64,000 nucleotides of DNA from Erigeron canadensis (lineage: Eukaryota; Streptophyta; Magnoliopsida; Asterales; Asteraceae). The stretch is from contig NC_057767.1 of the NCBI RefSeq assembly GCF_010389155.1, positions 21,897,723 through 21,961,722 of the forward strand, in the 5' to 3' direction. Both the position numbers and the translations under genes were made by a program. The notes beneath the pieces are model-generated. The model saw only the letters and a list, made by a program, of their open reading frames with translations, did not search any database and had not been told where the DNA came from. Below, in pieces: positions 41,601 through 52,260 of this stretch (position 1 is its first letter; each line of letters starts with the position of its first letter).

Positions 41601-41763
41601 GGAAATCAATTTTAGCCGTTTAGGGACTAAAGTTGTAATTTATTTCAATGACTAGTCGTTTGAGGGACTCAATATGTAAATAATTGGAAATTTGAACGTT
41701 AGAGGGACTAGTTTTATAAATAAATTCGAATTTTGAACGTTAGAGGAGCGTCGTCCATTTTAT

Positions 41764-41773
41764 CTATATATAT
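41764..41773 (+). promoter_or_regulatory. TATA box of the broken paralogue
   Basis: CTATATATAT lies about 70 bases upstream of the ATG at 41842. Together with the opposite TATA box it makes a bidirectional promoter region of about 335 bases, which contains repeated gttagagggactagt/gacta..cgttt words. Confidence 0.5.
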
Positions 41774-41841
41774 TGTCATCATAATCAAACATCTCAGAGC
41801 AAATAAACATACAGTTATCTATACATATTCTTATCGTCCAA

Positions 41842-42171
41842 ATGGCTTCTTCATCAAATATCAATTTCCCACAACTACCATTGACTGTCAATCAGGTGGA
41901 GGACAGTATAGTGGCCGATATCCTAGACTACGAAAAGTTTCAAGAGGAACTGCAGGCAGTTATAAGTAAGCTACATGCAAAAAAGAAATGGTGTTGAGAA
42001 CAAATTGCTATTTTACTAGCAAGAGAATGTTCTGCTCTTGAGTGGCAATATATAGATTACTTGCAACTTAAGATCGACAACCTCCAAAATGCAGTTGAAC
42101 AACTTGATGATGCGGATTTCGCTTTGAGGACCTGGAACATATCTGCTGAACGACAATTTCAGATGGTTTAA
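41842..42171 (+). pseudogene. Paralogue of the 147-codon protein, with one in-frame stop
   Basis: ATG at 41842 starts MASSSNINFPQLPLTVNQVE, similar to the divergent neighbour. After 51 codons a TGA (41995-41997) interrupts KKKWC/EQIAI. The same frame then stays open to TAA at 42169-42171 (LQLKIDNLQNAVEQLDD), giving 109 codons in all counting the stop. The helical, charged character and the alignment across the stop show this was one gene. A TATA box at 41764-41773 lies about 70 bases upstream of the ATG. Confidence 0.6.
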
Positions 42172-42531
42172 TTAATTTCTAATGTCTTTTAATTCCGATG
42201 TACTTTCTATTTCTAAGAAGTTTAATTAGTTAGTTTATTGTATTTTAATTTTTATGTACTTTTAATTTAAATAAAATGGTATTTTTAGGATTTAATATAT
42301 TATTTGTGGGTTTATTTTTAATTGTAATGCATGATGTGTTTTATTTAGTTGTTAATTATGTGGGATTGAAAGTGTAAAGTTGGATAAAGTGTAGAATTAA
42401 ATAAATGGTGGGTCTAAGACATGTCTTGGGTTGGATTTAGGGGGATTAATCCTTGGATGGTTTTTTGCTGATGTGGCGCTGATTCGGACTGGTCCTTCTG
42501 AGGATGAGTCTTGGCATAAGGCTGCCCCTAA

Positions 42532-43358
42532 ATATTACTCGTAATTAGTAACTTAGACTAAAATGTTACGTATTGAACTCGACTAAATGAGTAAATGGAG
42601 GATCATACCACAAAGCTTACGATGCAGTAAATGATAATGGAAAACTGGTGGTGCACTCGTGGGCTACAAATTGAAAAGGAAAGAGAGCCAAATTGGCTTC
42701 GGCTTTTGTTCTCGTCGACTTAGAACCGAAAGAAGAAAAGCCCAAAAAGGGTTTAGGCCTATTTTCATCGAGTGCCAGAAAAGAAGGAAAGCCAAGAAGA
42801 GGTAGTGCAAAGGAGTAGGTAGGATTGTAGGAAAGACTAGGTAATACTCGAACTTACTATCATTATTTTATAGAAAATGATTAATATACCTAAGACTGTT
42901 TGGAGTGAGGGGGTATTTGCTCCGATGCCGCCCGGCACATTGCCTCAAGGGGCGACATGTCCAAAAAACTTTTGAACCCAGAAGTAATCTTCCACCCAAT
43001 TCAATTGACATTCCCCAAAAAAATTAGCCATTACCTCCTTCAAATATAGCCGTTTTAACCATTTTTTTTTTATATTTAACACCTATAAATATAACACAAT
43101 TTGTGTGTTTGGAGATGTGGTCATAAAGCTTCTCAGAGATGGGAGCAGGGGTTTAGGGGTTTAAGATAGTGAGCCTCGTACAATGCTTTAAATTCTAGTT
43201 AACATAATTTTTTTCCTTTTTAAAAATATATACTATATTTTTTAATTTCTTTCTTTTTTTTTTTAATTTTATTTCCTTTTAAGTTTTTTCTATAACTTAT
43301 ATCTATTATCAAAGTTGTCTGGAATTATTTTTGTTATAGTTGTTAATTTTTGCAAGTG
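42532..43358. other. Gene-free stretch before element C
   Basis: Nothing codes here. A GC-richer patch at 42900-42965 (tgaggggg...gccgcccggcac...ggggcgac) and T-rich tracts at 43050-43080 and 43250-43275 are the only notable features. Confidence 0.5.
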
Positions 43359-43535
43359 TAAGGTCGTGTTTGTTTCACAGAATTTAATGGAATCTGATAT
43401 AATTGGAATTGAATTTCATTCCTTAGTACGTTTGGTTGTTCAAAAAAGGAGAAATCTCATTCCGTATGACATTTCATTCCTTCAGATTTCAATCCTTCAA
43501 AAGATTCCATTCCTTCCAAAAACTTTATGTGAACC

Positions 43536-44487
43536 TGTGAGTCCACCTACACAAGATGTAAATCAAGTACAAGATATAATACGAATATAATAATAATGAC
43601 AATTATATCAAGTAACCCGACTAACAAGTGATTCTAATCTAGATGAAGACTAGCTAAGAATCACGATCCAGATGATGGTTATGAACAGGTAAGATAAATA
43701 AGAACAATTGCTTGAAACTATATAAATACTAAATATAATCAAGTATTATGGCAATGAGTGAAGATGTATTTTTCTAAGTATTTTATTTATTACTATAAAC
43801 AAAATACAAAGGTTGTTGCGGAACAAAGATAATCACACTTGTGAAAATATCTAACCAACCTAGAAATACAAATGATCTAATCAACGAGGAGTTACTCATA
43901 AGAATACTTAGAGTAAGTATCACACGTTGCAAATGCCAAAGTTCCAAGGATTTTTTCAAGTGTGAGAAGTGTTATATTTATAGGCAAACATGTCTTGATG
44001 ACATGGCAAATGCCGTACAAATATGGTTGGGTGCATTTATGGATTTGTTAGACAAATCCATAACATGTTTGTTTAAGGTAAAGTTTGTAAGTTTCTTTGA
44101 TGTGACTTGACATACTTTATTCGCAACCTTTTGTCAAAACTATCCCAATCCCAGGTATAAAGTTATTAACCGGGTAAAGGTAGTTTAAAGCCTGCAAAAA
44201 GACTTCCTAGTAATCAGTGTAAAAGTGTTGTAAATACTTTTACACTGAGCCTCTTCAGTTTCGTCTTCAGATAAGATCTTCTCTGAGCTCTGCTTCTGAA
44301 ATGATCTTCTTCTTCAGTCTTCAGTCTTTGACTTCAGTCTGAACGTCTTCAGTGTTGGTTGATTCTGAAACTGAAGTAAAGCTTCAGTGAGCTTTATTCT
44401 GAATGACTTCAGAATCCTGAGCAAGCTTCATTCACTGAACTTCAACTATTTTGAACAAATCATACTTAGTCGATTTTCGACCTAACA
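43536..44487 (-). repeat. 3' LTR of element C
   Basis: 952 bases, TGTGAGTCCACC...GACCTAACA, with a minus-strand TATA box near 43975-43983. The U3 end (44240-44487) is full of CTTCAG/CTGAAG palindromes such as ATTCTGAATGACTTCAGAAT. Confidence 0.92.
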
Positions 44488-44501
44488 AATTCCCCCTATT
44501 T
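44488..44501 (-). promoter_or_regulatory. Polypurine tract of element C
   Basis: Minus-strand AAATAGGGGGAATT directly precedes the 3' LTR. Confidence 0.8.
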
Positions 44502-44774
44502 GTTCTAAAATAGTGCATGCATTTTAGACTTCTATCTATACAAGTTTGTAAGTCTAAAAATGCAAGTTTTGGTTTAAGTTGTAAAATTTTCTAAGGATAT
44601 CTTATAGATCATTGATGCCTAAGAAAGTTTTCTTGTTGTTTTTCTAACTTAAACTATTTCCTATCAACTTGTTGTAACTTGCAACTATATAAATGATACC
44701 GAGATGAGTTCAGTTACAAGTACATGATAAAATGAGAGATATTTATAAGTACAAATATTTACAATGTATGCAAG

Positions 44775-47700
44775 CTACTTCTTTGCAGGCCTTGAGCCAG
44801 AAGGTGCATCAGTAGCCTTCCTCTTGGGCGAACCAATCTTGCCAAACAGCCTTCCTTCCATCTCCACCTTGGCCTTCATCTTTTGTTGAATTCTTGACAT
44901 CCAAGCGCTAGTCAGGTGAGACTTTGGCTTCCCCTTCAGAGCATGTATCATCTCTCTATGCTCAGAGATCCCAAACTCATGCACAGAAACTTGCTTATAT
45001 TCTTCTTCTGCCCTTCCTTCTCTTCTTACAATTCAATTAAACAACTTCAAACCATCTTCTTTGACAACCTCAACGTCCAGAATCTTTGCAGGATTAGACC
45101 TGTGTTTCATATAATACTCATATTGATCTTTCTCATGTTTATTCTGAATCTGAACAGTGTCTTCAGAAATTGGTATAAAGGTCGAAAGGTCAGAATCACA
45201 AGCATGTTTCCTTGATGAACTTGGGCCAGTAAGCTTTGGCTTCTGGGGTGGCTTGTTCAGTTGCTTCTCAACTTTTTGAACTTCAGCTAGAATTTCCTTC
45301 TTCTTTATCTCCATCTCACTCATTCGATTTTTGACCAAGTCCTCAATGGACATCTTAAATGTGAGACTTTCTAGCTTTTGTTCCAGAGGTGAGTAATTCT
45401 TCCCACACTCATATTCTTCCATCTCTGCCAAGGCTTTCTGCACTCTTGGATCATTCTTGATCTTCAGATATCTTTCCATTGAAAGACCAAGAGCTGCAAC
45501 ATCCAAATGATCTAGGGTCCCATCTTCAGATGTTGCTCCCTTTCTTGTCTTTTGTTATCCCTCCACATAACAAATTGGTTAGAGACTTGTTTCTGCAAGG
45601 CCTCTAACTTTTTGTTGTCTGCATCAAGATTATGCAGAGGGTAGCCTTGTTCATCAACCACAAGTCCAGAATCCTCGGACTTGGGTTCTTCAACCATCTG
45701 GGCCTTGCCCTTATCCTTCTTTCCAGCTTCCTTATCTTTCTTCTCAAATGTTTGTTCCCCTTGAGCATGTGCAGATGCACTTGCTTTAGTCTCAGCACTA
45801 TTCTTTGTCTTTACAATCATTTCCTGAGTGCTAGACAATAGACCAATTCCCCCTTTGGGGACCTCTGCAGGCATTTTGGAATAAGCATCAATTGTGGCCT
45901 TCATGGTCTTCAGAGGTTCCCAACTCTGTTGTTCTAGGCAATCAGAAATGCCTTTGCTCATGGTTGAAAATTGTGCCCTTAATCTGAAATTGGAGTTAAA
46001 GAGCAACTTCTTATGTTCTTGCACATCTTTGAGCATGTTTCGATCTTCTTCAGAGAACATATCAGATGGAGGTGGGGAAACGACTTGTGGTTTCTTGAGA
46101 AAGATCAAAATTTCATCCAACTGTTTTGACTGGTCCTGAATCTATTGATCAAGGATTGACGTAGAATTCTTGACTTCAGTAACAGCTTTGTCAACCTTAT
46201 CATTTGTATCTTTTGTAAGTTCAGAGACCATCAGTCTGACCTGCTCTGTAACCTTTTCTGTCACTGAAACTGAAATCTGAGAGATTAATTCCTGAGAGAT
46301 TACAGACTTCAGTTTCTTAGCCACATTCTCACCAATAGAAATCCCAAGTGCTTGATCATCGAAACTTGGTTTCTTCACCAACTCATTGACTTCCTTCCCG
46401 ACTGCCAAGACATCTTGTTTCATCATTTCAACCGAGGAAGTCGGATTTGCAACAACAAAATTCTGAACATCCCTTTTGGTCAGTCTGAAGGTTTCACCAA
46501 TAGCCCTGCTGATGTTGTTACAAGCATACACCAATTCATTCAGCTTCCCAGCCACCAATCCTTCATTGCCAGCAATCTTTGTAAGTTGTGTACCCATGAA
46601 GATCTGGGCACCCTAAACATCTGCCAAGGACTTGGTGTTGGCAGTCAGAGATTTAGATAAGCCTTCAACCTGAAGAAGTAGGTTTTGGACTTCGGCATGT
46701 TGTTTCTCTAACTGTGCTTCCATGCTCAGAGGAAGAGGAGGAGGTTGACCAGAAACAGAAGCAATAAAAGGAAGTGTACAAAGACCAGCCAGAGTTTTAT
46801 CCAACATAGCATCTGAAGGACCCTCAGAATCTAGTTCCTTTTCTTGTTCTTCTGGTGCATCGTAATTTCTTCTTGGTGGTACATCATGAATTTGTGGGTG
46901 AAGATGTAAGAGTTATGGTGTGAATCTGGGAGATGTGACATATGCAGGAGTTATATTTGGTGGAAAGTAAGGGTGTTGGTGTGAAATTTGAGGAGGTTGA
47001 TATGGAAGATCATCTTGCTGAGGTTGTAACATTTCTTGGTTATTTGGGGGAGGAGGCATTAGGGCATTCAAGAGGTTGAAGGTTGGCTCAGAATCCGATT
47101 GATTCTCCTCCAATAAATCCTCATCGAACTCAAAGTCAGCAAGAGAATCAAGATTCTCCTGAGTTGGCTCATCTTCTTCCCAGATATTAGCCGAAGCTGC
47201 TATCTGATCAGATATGCCCTGGTCCAGATGATTGGCATCTGAACCAGCACCTGGTTCAACATCTGCAGTAGCAGTTGCATCGTCACCAGTCAGAATAGGC
47301 TCCACCGAAGCATCTTGGCCTTCAACAGTCGATACCGGAGTTGCCTCGGTAATTCTTGTGCTGTCTCCAAGAATCTCTTCATTGGCCGTAGAGGTTGAAA
47401 CTTCAGTTTCCCTGGGTATCACCTGAGAAACATCAACAGTTTGTGCACAGAGAAAGTGTAAGATTTGTGAAGTTTCAGGGGGTGCTCGTGCAGACTCAAC
47501 TTCTAATGTGTGTTGGGCTGACACACTTATATTTTCTTCACCATCTCCTCCTAAAGAAGTTTTGGAGATGGTTGCTTGTGGGTTTCCTTTTTGACATTCT
47601 TCTGGATCTTGTTAAGAAGATACAGAAGGCTGAGCTTGGGTACTAATATCCTTGGGTTGTGAGGATAGCTTAAATTTACACAGTTTTAATAAACCCTTTG

Positions 47701-48344
47701 GTGATCCTCAGGAGTCTTTTGGGAGATCCTCAGGTTGGTCAGTGGAAGATATAGGTGGAGGGGTGGAAGAACTTGATTTGGATTTAAACAAGTTCAACAT
47801 TTTGCCACTAGATGCACTGGTGGGTCTCACATTCTTTTGTGACCCGCCCAGTGATCTTTCTAAGCCAGCTGGTCGTGCTGTGTCAGTTTTATTTTTACCA
47901 ATTACCTGAAGCATTGCAGGAGATAGGTCAGGTTCTTCCTCAGATGTGGAGAGTCTGGAGAGATCTTTGCAGAATTCAGTTGCAGAGCTCTCCTGAAGAT
48001 CATCAGCATATGCATCTCCCAGAATATTGATAAAGCAGATACTTAGGAACCTTGAGAACACAATATGCACACTTCTTTTCCCTTTCAACTTTGACAGCAA
48101 CTGGGAAAACAACATTTCGGCATAATCAACATCCATTCCATGCCATAGATAATATCCCATCTCAACTTGGATCAAAGAGATCTGATCCAAACCACCATGG
48201 TTCCCACCAAGGCACTCAACAATTTGAGTCCAGAAATACCTCCAACAGTTTTTAAAGCCAGACAAAAAAATGTGTCCAAAGGTTTTCAAATTTCCATCAC
48301 CATCAAGCATTTGGTCATGGCCCATGTTTAATATAATGTAGCTC
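44775..48344 (-). pseudogene. Element C extra 3' ORF lacking its N-terminal domain
   Basis: It starts inside the domain ([17 protein letters not shown]) at the join with RNase H. It runs in one frame to 45512: GGLDQISLIQ, DVDYAEMLFSQL, an acidic middle (47524-46913, DFEFDEDLLEENQSD) and coiled coil (46807-45512), with stops TGA and TAA near 47708-47610, TAA at 46913, TAG at 46613 and TAG at 46142. A frameshift near 45510 leads to 45506-45033 (GTLDHLDV, KNDPRV), a TAA, and the end 44984-44775 with SPKRKATDAPSGSRPAKK. The spacer, promoter and about 180 N-terminal codons seen in A and D are missing. Confidence 0.7.
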
Positions 48345-50528
48345 AATGTCACCTTTAATAATATGATCTCTGATGAAATGATACCTGAGATCAATGTGCT
48401 TGGTCTTAGAGTGCATGACAGGATTGTGAGAGATTGCAATGGCACTTGTGTTATCACAAAAGATTGGAGTCTTTGTATAAGTAACACCATAATCAGTTAG
48501 TTGGTTTTTCATCCACAAAATTTGATCACAACAACTGGCTGCAGAAATGTATTCTGTCTCTGCGATGGATAGTGATACTGCACTTTGTTTCTTGCTTGTC
48601 CAACTAACCAATTTGCCACCAAGGAAATGACAACCACCTGTGGTACTTTTCCTATCTATCTTACAACCTGCATGGTCAGAGTCTGAATAACCCATTAGAT
48701 CTAGACTTGAGCCTTTGGGATACCAAAGACCAAGTCTGGGGACACCTTTCAGGTATCGAAAAATCCTATTTACAGCTTTTAGGTGTGAATCTCTGGGATC
48801 AGACTGAAATCTTGCACAAAGGCATGTTGCAAACATTATGTTAGGTCTACTTGCAGTTAAGTACATGAGGGATCCCACCATACCACGATAAAGTGTGGGA
48901 TCCACTTGTTTTCCATTTGGATCTGAGTCAATAGAAAGTGGTGCTGAAATAGGAGTGTCTTTGGATGAAACTGAATCAAATTTATATTTCTTTAAAAGAT
49001 CTCTGACATACTTTTCTTGATTTATAAAAATACCATCTCTGGTTTGTCTCACTTGAAGACCCAGAAAGTATGTCAGTTCACCCATCATACTCATTTCATA
49101 ATCAGAGGACATGATTTTAGAAAACTTATCACACATTTTATCATTTGTAGACCCAAACACAATATCATCTACATAAATTTGTATAAGCAAGATATCACCT
49201 TTATCATGTAAGATGAATAAAGTTTTATCTATGGTTCCTCTAATAAAATCATTTTTCAGAAGATGTTTAGTAAGAGTATCATACCAGGCTCTAGGTGCTT
49301 GTCTCAGACCATACAAAGCTTTGTTCAGTCTATACACCCAGTGAGGTTTTTCTTTACTTTCGAATCCTGGTGGTTGATAAACATACACAACTTCTTCCAA
49401 TTCCCTATTCAGGAAGGCACTTTTAGCATCCATCTGGTAGACTTTGAACTCATGATGAGCTGCAAATGCTAAGAAAATTCTGATAGCTTCAAGTCTAGCC
49501 ACTGGTGCAAAAGTCTCATCAAAATCAACTCCTTCTTCTTGTGCATAACCCTTTGCAACAAGTCTTGCCTTGTTTCTGATTATATGGCCATCTTCATCCA
49601 CCTTGTTACGAAAGACCCATCTTGTCCCAATTGGTTCTTTCTTTAGATTACTAGGACATGGAACAAGTTCCCAAACATTGTTCCTTTCAAATTGGTTAAG
49701 CTCTTCTTGCATGGCTTCAACCCAACTTGGATCTTTCATAGCCTTGTCAATCTTCTTCGGTTCTATCAGTGATAAGAAGCTGACATATAAGCATTGATCG
49801 CTTGTGGCTCTTCTGGTTTGAACCCCTCTACTTATCTCTTCCACCCTCGCGAGAAGGTTCGAGAGATCGGCTTGAAAAGACACAAATTGGCTTTCCAGTG
49901 ACTGAGGGGAAGGTGTCACTGGACCAGCCGAAAAAGCTATAGGTGCAACTGGACGAGGTATGACAATATTTGGTTCTCCAGTTGCAGTAGCATCAGTAGA
50001 TAGAAGAGGAGGGGTTGTAGAAATGAAGGGAAGAGATTTAAATTGTCGTTCATGCTGAGAATGCTCAGGTGTGAACGATGGCGACGGTGGTGTTAGGATG
50101 TGTCTATTTCTAGGCACACCCATAGAAGAAAGTAGTTGGCGGGAGACGAATATAGGAGGTATATCTAATCTTTGTACAGTTGTTGGGAAAACTGAAACAT
50201 GTGGTTCTTGGGGTTGACCAAGGAGAGAAGGCAGCTGATCAAGTACAGTTGCATCAGCCATCTCCTGGTCAGATTCTGTCTCAGAGGAGTCCGAAGACTC
50301 AAGCTGAAACTCACCCTCATTTATGCCAAGATCCATAAATGCTGGGGGTGGCTGAACAAGTTGTTCAGACTCCTGATGACCAGTTTGAGTTGCCTCAATG
50401 GTATCATCAGTTCTGGGATCTGTTGCCGAAGCATCTTCTCCCTGGACAGAGGTGACTGGTGCCTCAACTACAACTGCTCTATCCTCAGTTGCAGTATCAC
50501 CGACAGCGGCTTCAGAGACCACAGTCAC
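48315..50528 (-). CDS. Chimeric 737-codon ORF: extra-ORF acidic tail fused to RT/RNase H
   Basis: One open frame without stops. Codons 1-233 are the acidic, Pro/Ser-rich and coiled-coil middle of the extra ORF (from element D, ending LLARVEEIS). At about 49830 it joins RT in frame ([20 protein letters not shown]). RT is complete with [10 protein letters not shown], the YVDD box (about 49160-49175) and FLGLQVRQ; RNase H acidic residues are in [16 protein letters not shown] and CDNTSA. It ends after KGDIELHYI, where a second join at about 48344 leads into the extra ORF of C. It is the longest undamaged pol piece in C/D. Canonical elements have no such fusion. Confidence 0.8.
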   Translation of the reverse strand: MTVVSEAAVGDTATEDRAVVVEAPVTSVQGEDASATDPRTDDTIEATQTGHQESEQLVQPPPAFMDLGINEGEFQLESSDSSETESDQEMADATVLDQLPSLLGQPQEPHVSVFPTTVQRLDIPPIFVSRQLLSSMGVPRNRHILTPPSPSFTPEHSQHERQFKSLPFISTTPPLLSTDATATGEPNIVIPRPVAPIAFSAGPVTPSPQSLESQFVSFQADLSNLLARVEEISRGVQTRRATSDQCLYVSFLSLIEPKKIDKAMKDPSWVEAMQEELNQFERNNVWELVPCPSNLKKEPIGTRWVFRNKVDEDGHIIRNKARLVAKGYAQEEGVDFDETFAPVARLEAIRIFLAFAAHHEFKVYQMDAKSAFLNRELEEVVYVYQPPGFESKEKPHWVYRLNKALYGLRQAPRAWYDTLTKHLLKNDFIRGTIDKTLFILHDKGDILLIQIYVDDIVFGSTNDKMCDKFSKIMSSDYEMSMMGELTYFLGLQVRQTRDGIFINQEKYVRDLLKKYKFDSVSSKDTPISAPLSIDSDPNGKQVDPTLYRGMVGSLMYLTASRPNIMFATCLCARFQSDPRDSHLKAVNRIFRYLKGVPRLGLWYPKGSSLDLMGYSDSDHAGCKIDRKSTTGGCHFLGGKLVSWTSKKQSAVSLSIAETEYISAASCCDQILWMKNQLTDYGVTYTKTPIFCDNTSAIAISHNPVMHSKTKHIDLRYHFIRDHIIKGDIELHYIKHGP

Positions 50529-50639
50529 AGATTGTGACTGGTCAGGTGCAGCAGTGAACTGGGTATGTTAAATCCTCATTAAACTGGAGAGGCCCTTCAG
50601 TTGAGGATGGTCCAGGTGATCCTTAATTGGTTGGAGATT

Positions 50640-51300
50640 GAACGCCTTGATGTACTCAAAGACTAGTCATTGATCAAATGGATCACTTTTTTTAAGGGAA
50701 AAAGACTCAAAATATTTTTCAAAATAAAAAAAAAAATTGTTTTTATTGAAAAATGCAACTGAAAGTCATCAGTTGAAACTGGCATCTGAAAAATCTCTCT
50801 AGTTTGCTAGTTTGGTCTTGTCTCAAAATGGTAGTCAGCCAGATTTCATAACGTTATGTTTTACTTGGTGGATACTTGTGACACGTGATGTTACTCGAGT
50901 GCTAACCTCGCACTCACAAACGTCACCTGACATGTCTTACGTGTCAAGACTTTTTGGTGAAATGTACTGCACTTTTTTATGGGTATTGATGAAGTTAGTG
51001 GGTGAGTGGGAATACCAGCCGTCGTAGCATTAAATGCTTGATGGGAGGTATTAAATATTTTTGAACTCTCAAAATTTCGGAAAATCACTTTTTTACAAAT
51101 TATTTCAAACTTTTGGGGACTAAAAATATCTTTTCGTATATATATTGGCAATATTTTACTACCTATATATACCCCCACAAAATATCCGTCTCATTTACTT
51201 CACTCAAAATTTCTTTCATTTACTCTTTCAATCATTCACAATTCGAGATCCCATTCTCTCTTTCTTCTTTAAGTCCAAAACCCTAAATCAAATTTCACAA
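50640..51300 (+). other. Element D spacer, inverted
   Basis: This is the spacer before the extra ORF, in plus orientation. It begins near the motif GAACGCCTTGATGTACT (50651-50667), which in A occurs four times in the same sense. It contains an A-rich run near 50730 and the TATA box and leader. The RNase H end that should precede it lies elsewhere (54657-54840). Confidence 0.65.
51163..51176 (+). promoter_or_regulatory. TATA box upstream of element D extra ORF
   Basis: CTATATATACCCCC lies about 135 bases before the ATG at 51301; the telo-box AAACCCTAA is at 51278-51286. Both are in the same order as in A. Confidence 0.6.
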
Positions 51301-51841
51301 ATGGCTCCTAAATCATCTTCTTCTTCATCTCGTTCTCGTGATGTGAATCTACTCACTGCTGAGTACAATCCATCACAAAATGTTATTCGTGCCACTGGTG
51401 CTCCCATTAGTTCAAAACTAATAAAATTAAATCCAAATAATCCAATGGCATCTCTTCAAGGGCACCAGGCCGCTGACTCTCTTATAGGGAGAATCCAATC
51501 CTTTCTCCGGATTTCTCCCCTCAGCGATGCCTTCTCTTTGAACCCAAACAAGTTGTTTCACGACTACTTGTGCGAGTTCTGGTACACTGCTTCTCTTTCT
51601 GAGGACAGCTCATCCATCTCCTTTTCTTTAAAGGATGGGTCAGTCCCGTGTACCATCACCGCTGAAACGTTGAGGGAAGCCCTTAACCTCAACTACTGGA
51701 GACAAAATAAAAATCCAGTGGTGATCTCCTCCAATATAAATTTCCGCCAGGTCTTCCTTGACATGGGAAATAAGGAGATGGTGGAGGGGGATGTTTTGAA
51801 GACCAAGGGGTCCATTAAAATGAAAGGGCTTTCACCGGTGG
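51301..51841 (+). pseudogene. Element D extra ORF, N-terminal domain, plus strand
   Basis: ATG at 51301 (ATGGCTCC as in A) opens about 180 codons with LNPNKLFHDYLCEFWYT and SLKDGSVPCTITAETLREAL, aligned with NPDKMYHGYVCEFWFT and the following strand in A. It is cut after MKGLSP, where the block at 51842-52260 follows in the opposite orientation. The longer frame from 51145 is not the gene: the TATA box and leader lie inside it. Start chosen by homology to A and the Kozak-like caaATGGCT. Confidence 0.78.
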
Positions 51842-52260
51842 GTCCCTCATTATTTTGAGGCCCGCCCAGTTGCCTTTCTGACTCACCCGATGGTGGTGCA
51901 TCAGTTCTAGAGGATGCAAAGATCATTCTCGGGGAAATCTGGACTTCATCAGAAGTGGACACCAGGTTGTCCAGATTCCTTAACAGTTCTGGCACAGAGA
52001 ACAAGGATTGTGTATTGTTGTACTCTTCTCTGCCCAGAACTTGAATGAAACAAAGGGACAAGAATCTTGAAAAAGGGATACAAGGACCCTTGTTGCCCTT
52101 CAGCTTAAACACCAGACTCCTGAACAAGATACCAACAAAATCCACCCTCAGTCCATTCCAGAGGCAGTAAGCCATCTCTGCCTGGAAGGAGTTTATCTGG
52201 TCCAATCCACCAGAACTCCCTCCCAAACTTTCCACCAAGTGGACCATAAAGAACTTCCAC
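51842..52260 (-). pseudogene. Element D extra ORF, middle part, minus strand
   Basis: It encodes the conserved second half of the domain (VESLGGSSGGLDQINSFQ, AYCLWNGLRVDFVGILF) to GGPQNNEGP. In A the same sequence follows directly on the part that here lies on the plus strand at 51301-51841. The piece is bounded by the inverted pair GGTGG (51841-51845) and CCACC (52256-52260), so it looks like a local inversion between short inverted repeats. Confidence 0.75.

Larger units (their letters stand above)
40745..42528. mobile_element. PIF/Harbinger-like element carrying two divergent small genes
   Basis: The ends are inverted repeats: GGGGTTGTTTTATGCCAATC on the left and the complement of gtcttggcataaggctgcccc on the right, about 15 of 20 matching. 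TAA duplications flank it (40742-40744, 42529-42531), as in PIF/Harbinger. Inside are two paralogous ORFs pointing outward from a shared promoter region (41507-41841). Neither resembles the DDE transposase that I know for the superfamily, so the element may be a non-autonomous one that has captured or retained an accessory gene. Confidence 0.65.

Noticed and set aside
43841..44110. 89-codon plus-strand ORF, repeated at 62242-62511
   Set aside because: It lies within the two LTRs of element C, opposite to the element's sense, and across its TATA region.
48405..48490. N-terminal part of the frame starting at 48490
   Set aside because: It is an out-of-frame reading of RNase H; the true extra-ORF sequence begins only after the join near 48344.
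51145..51300. Upstream start of the plus-strand ORF at 51145
   Set aside because: The TATA box (51163-51176) and leader fall inside this stretch; homology to A begins only at the ATG at 51301.
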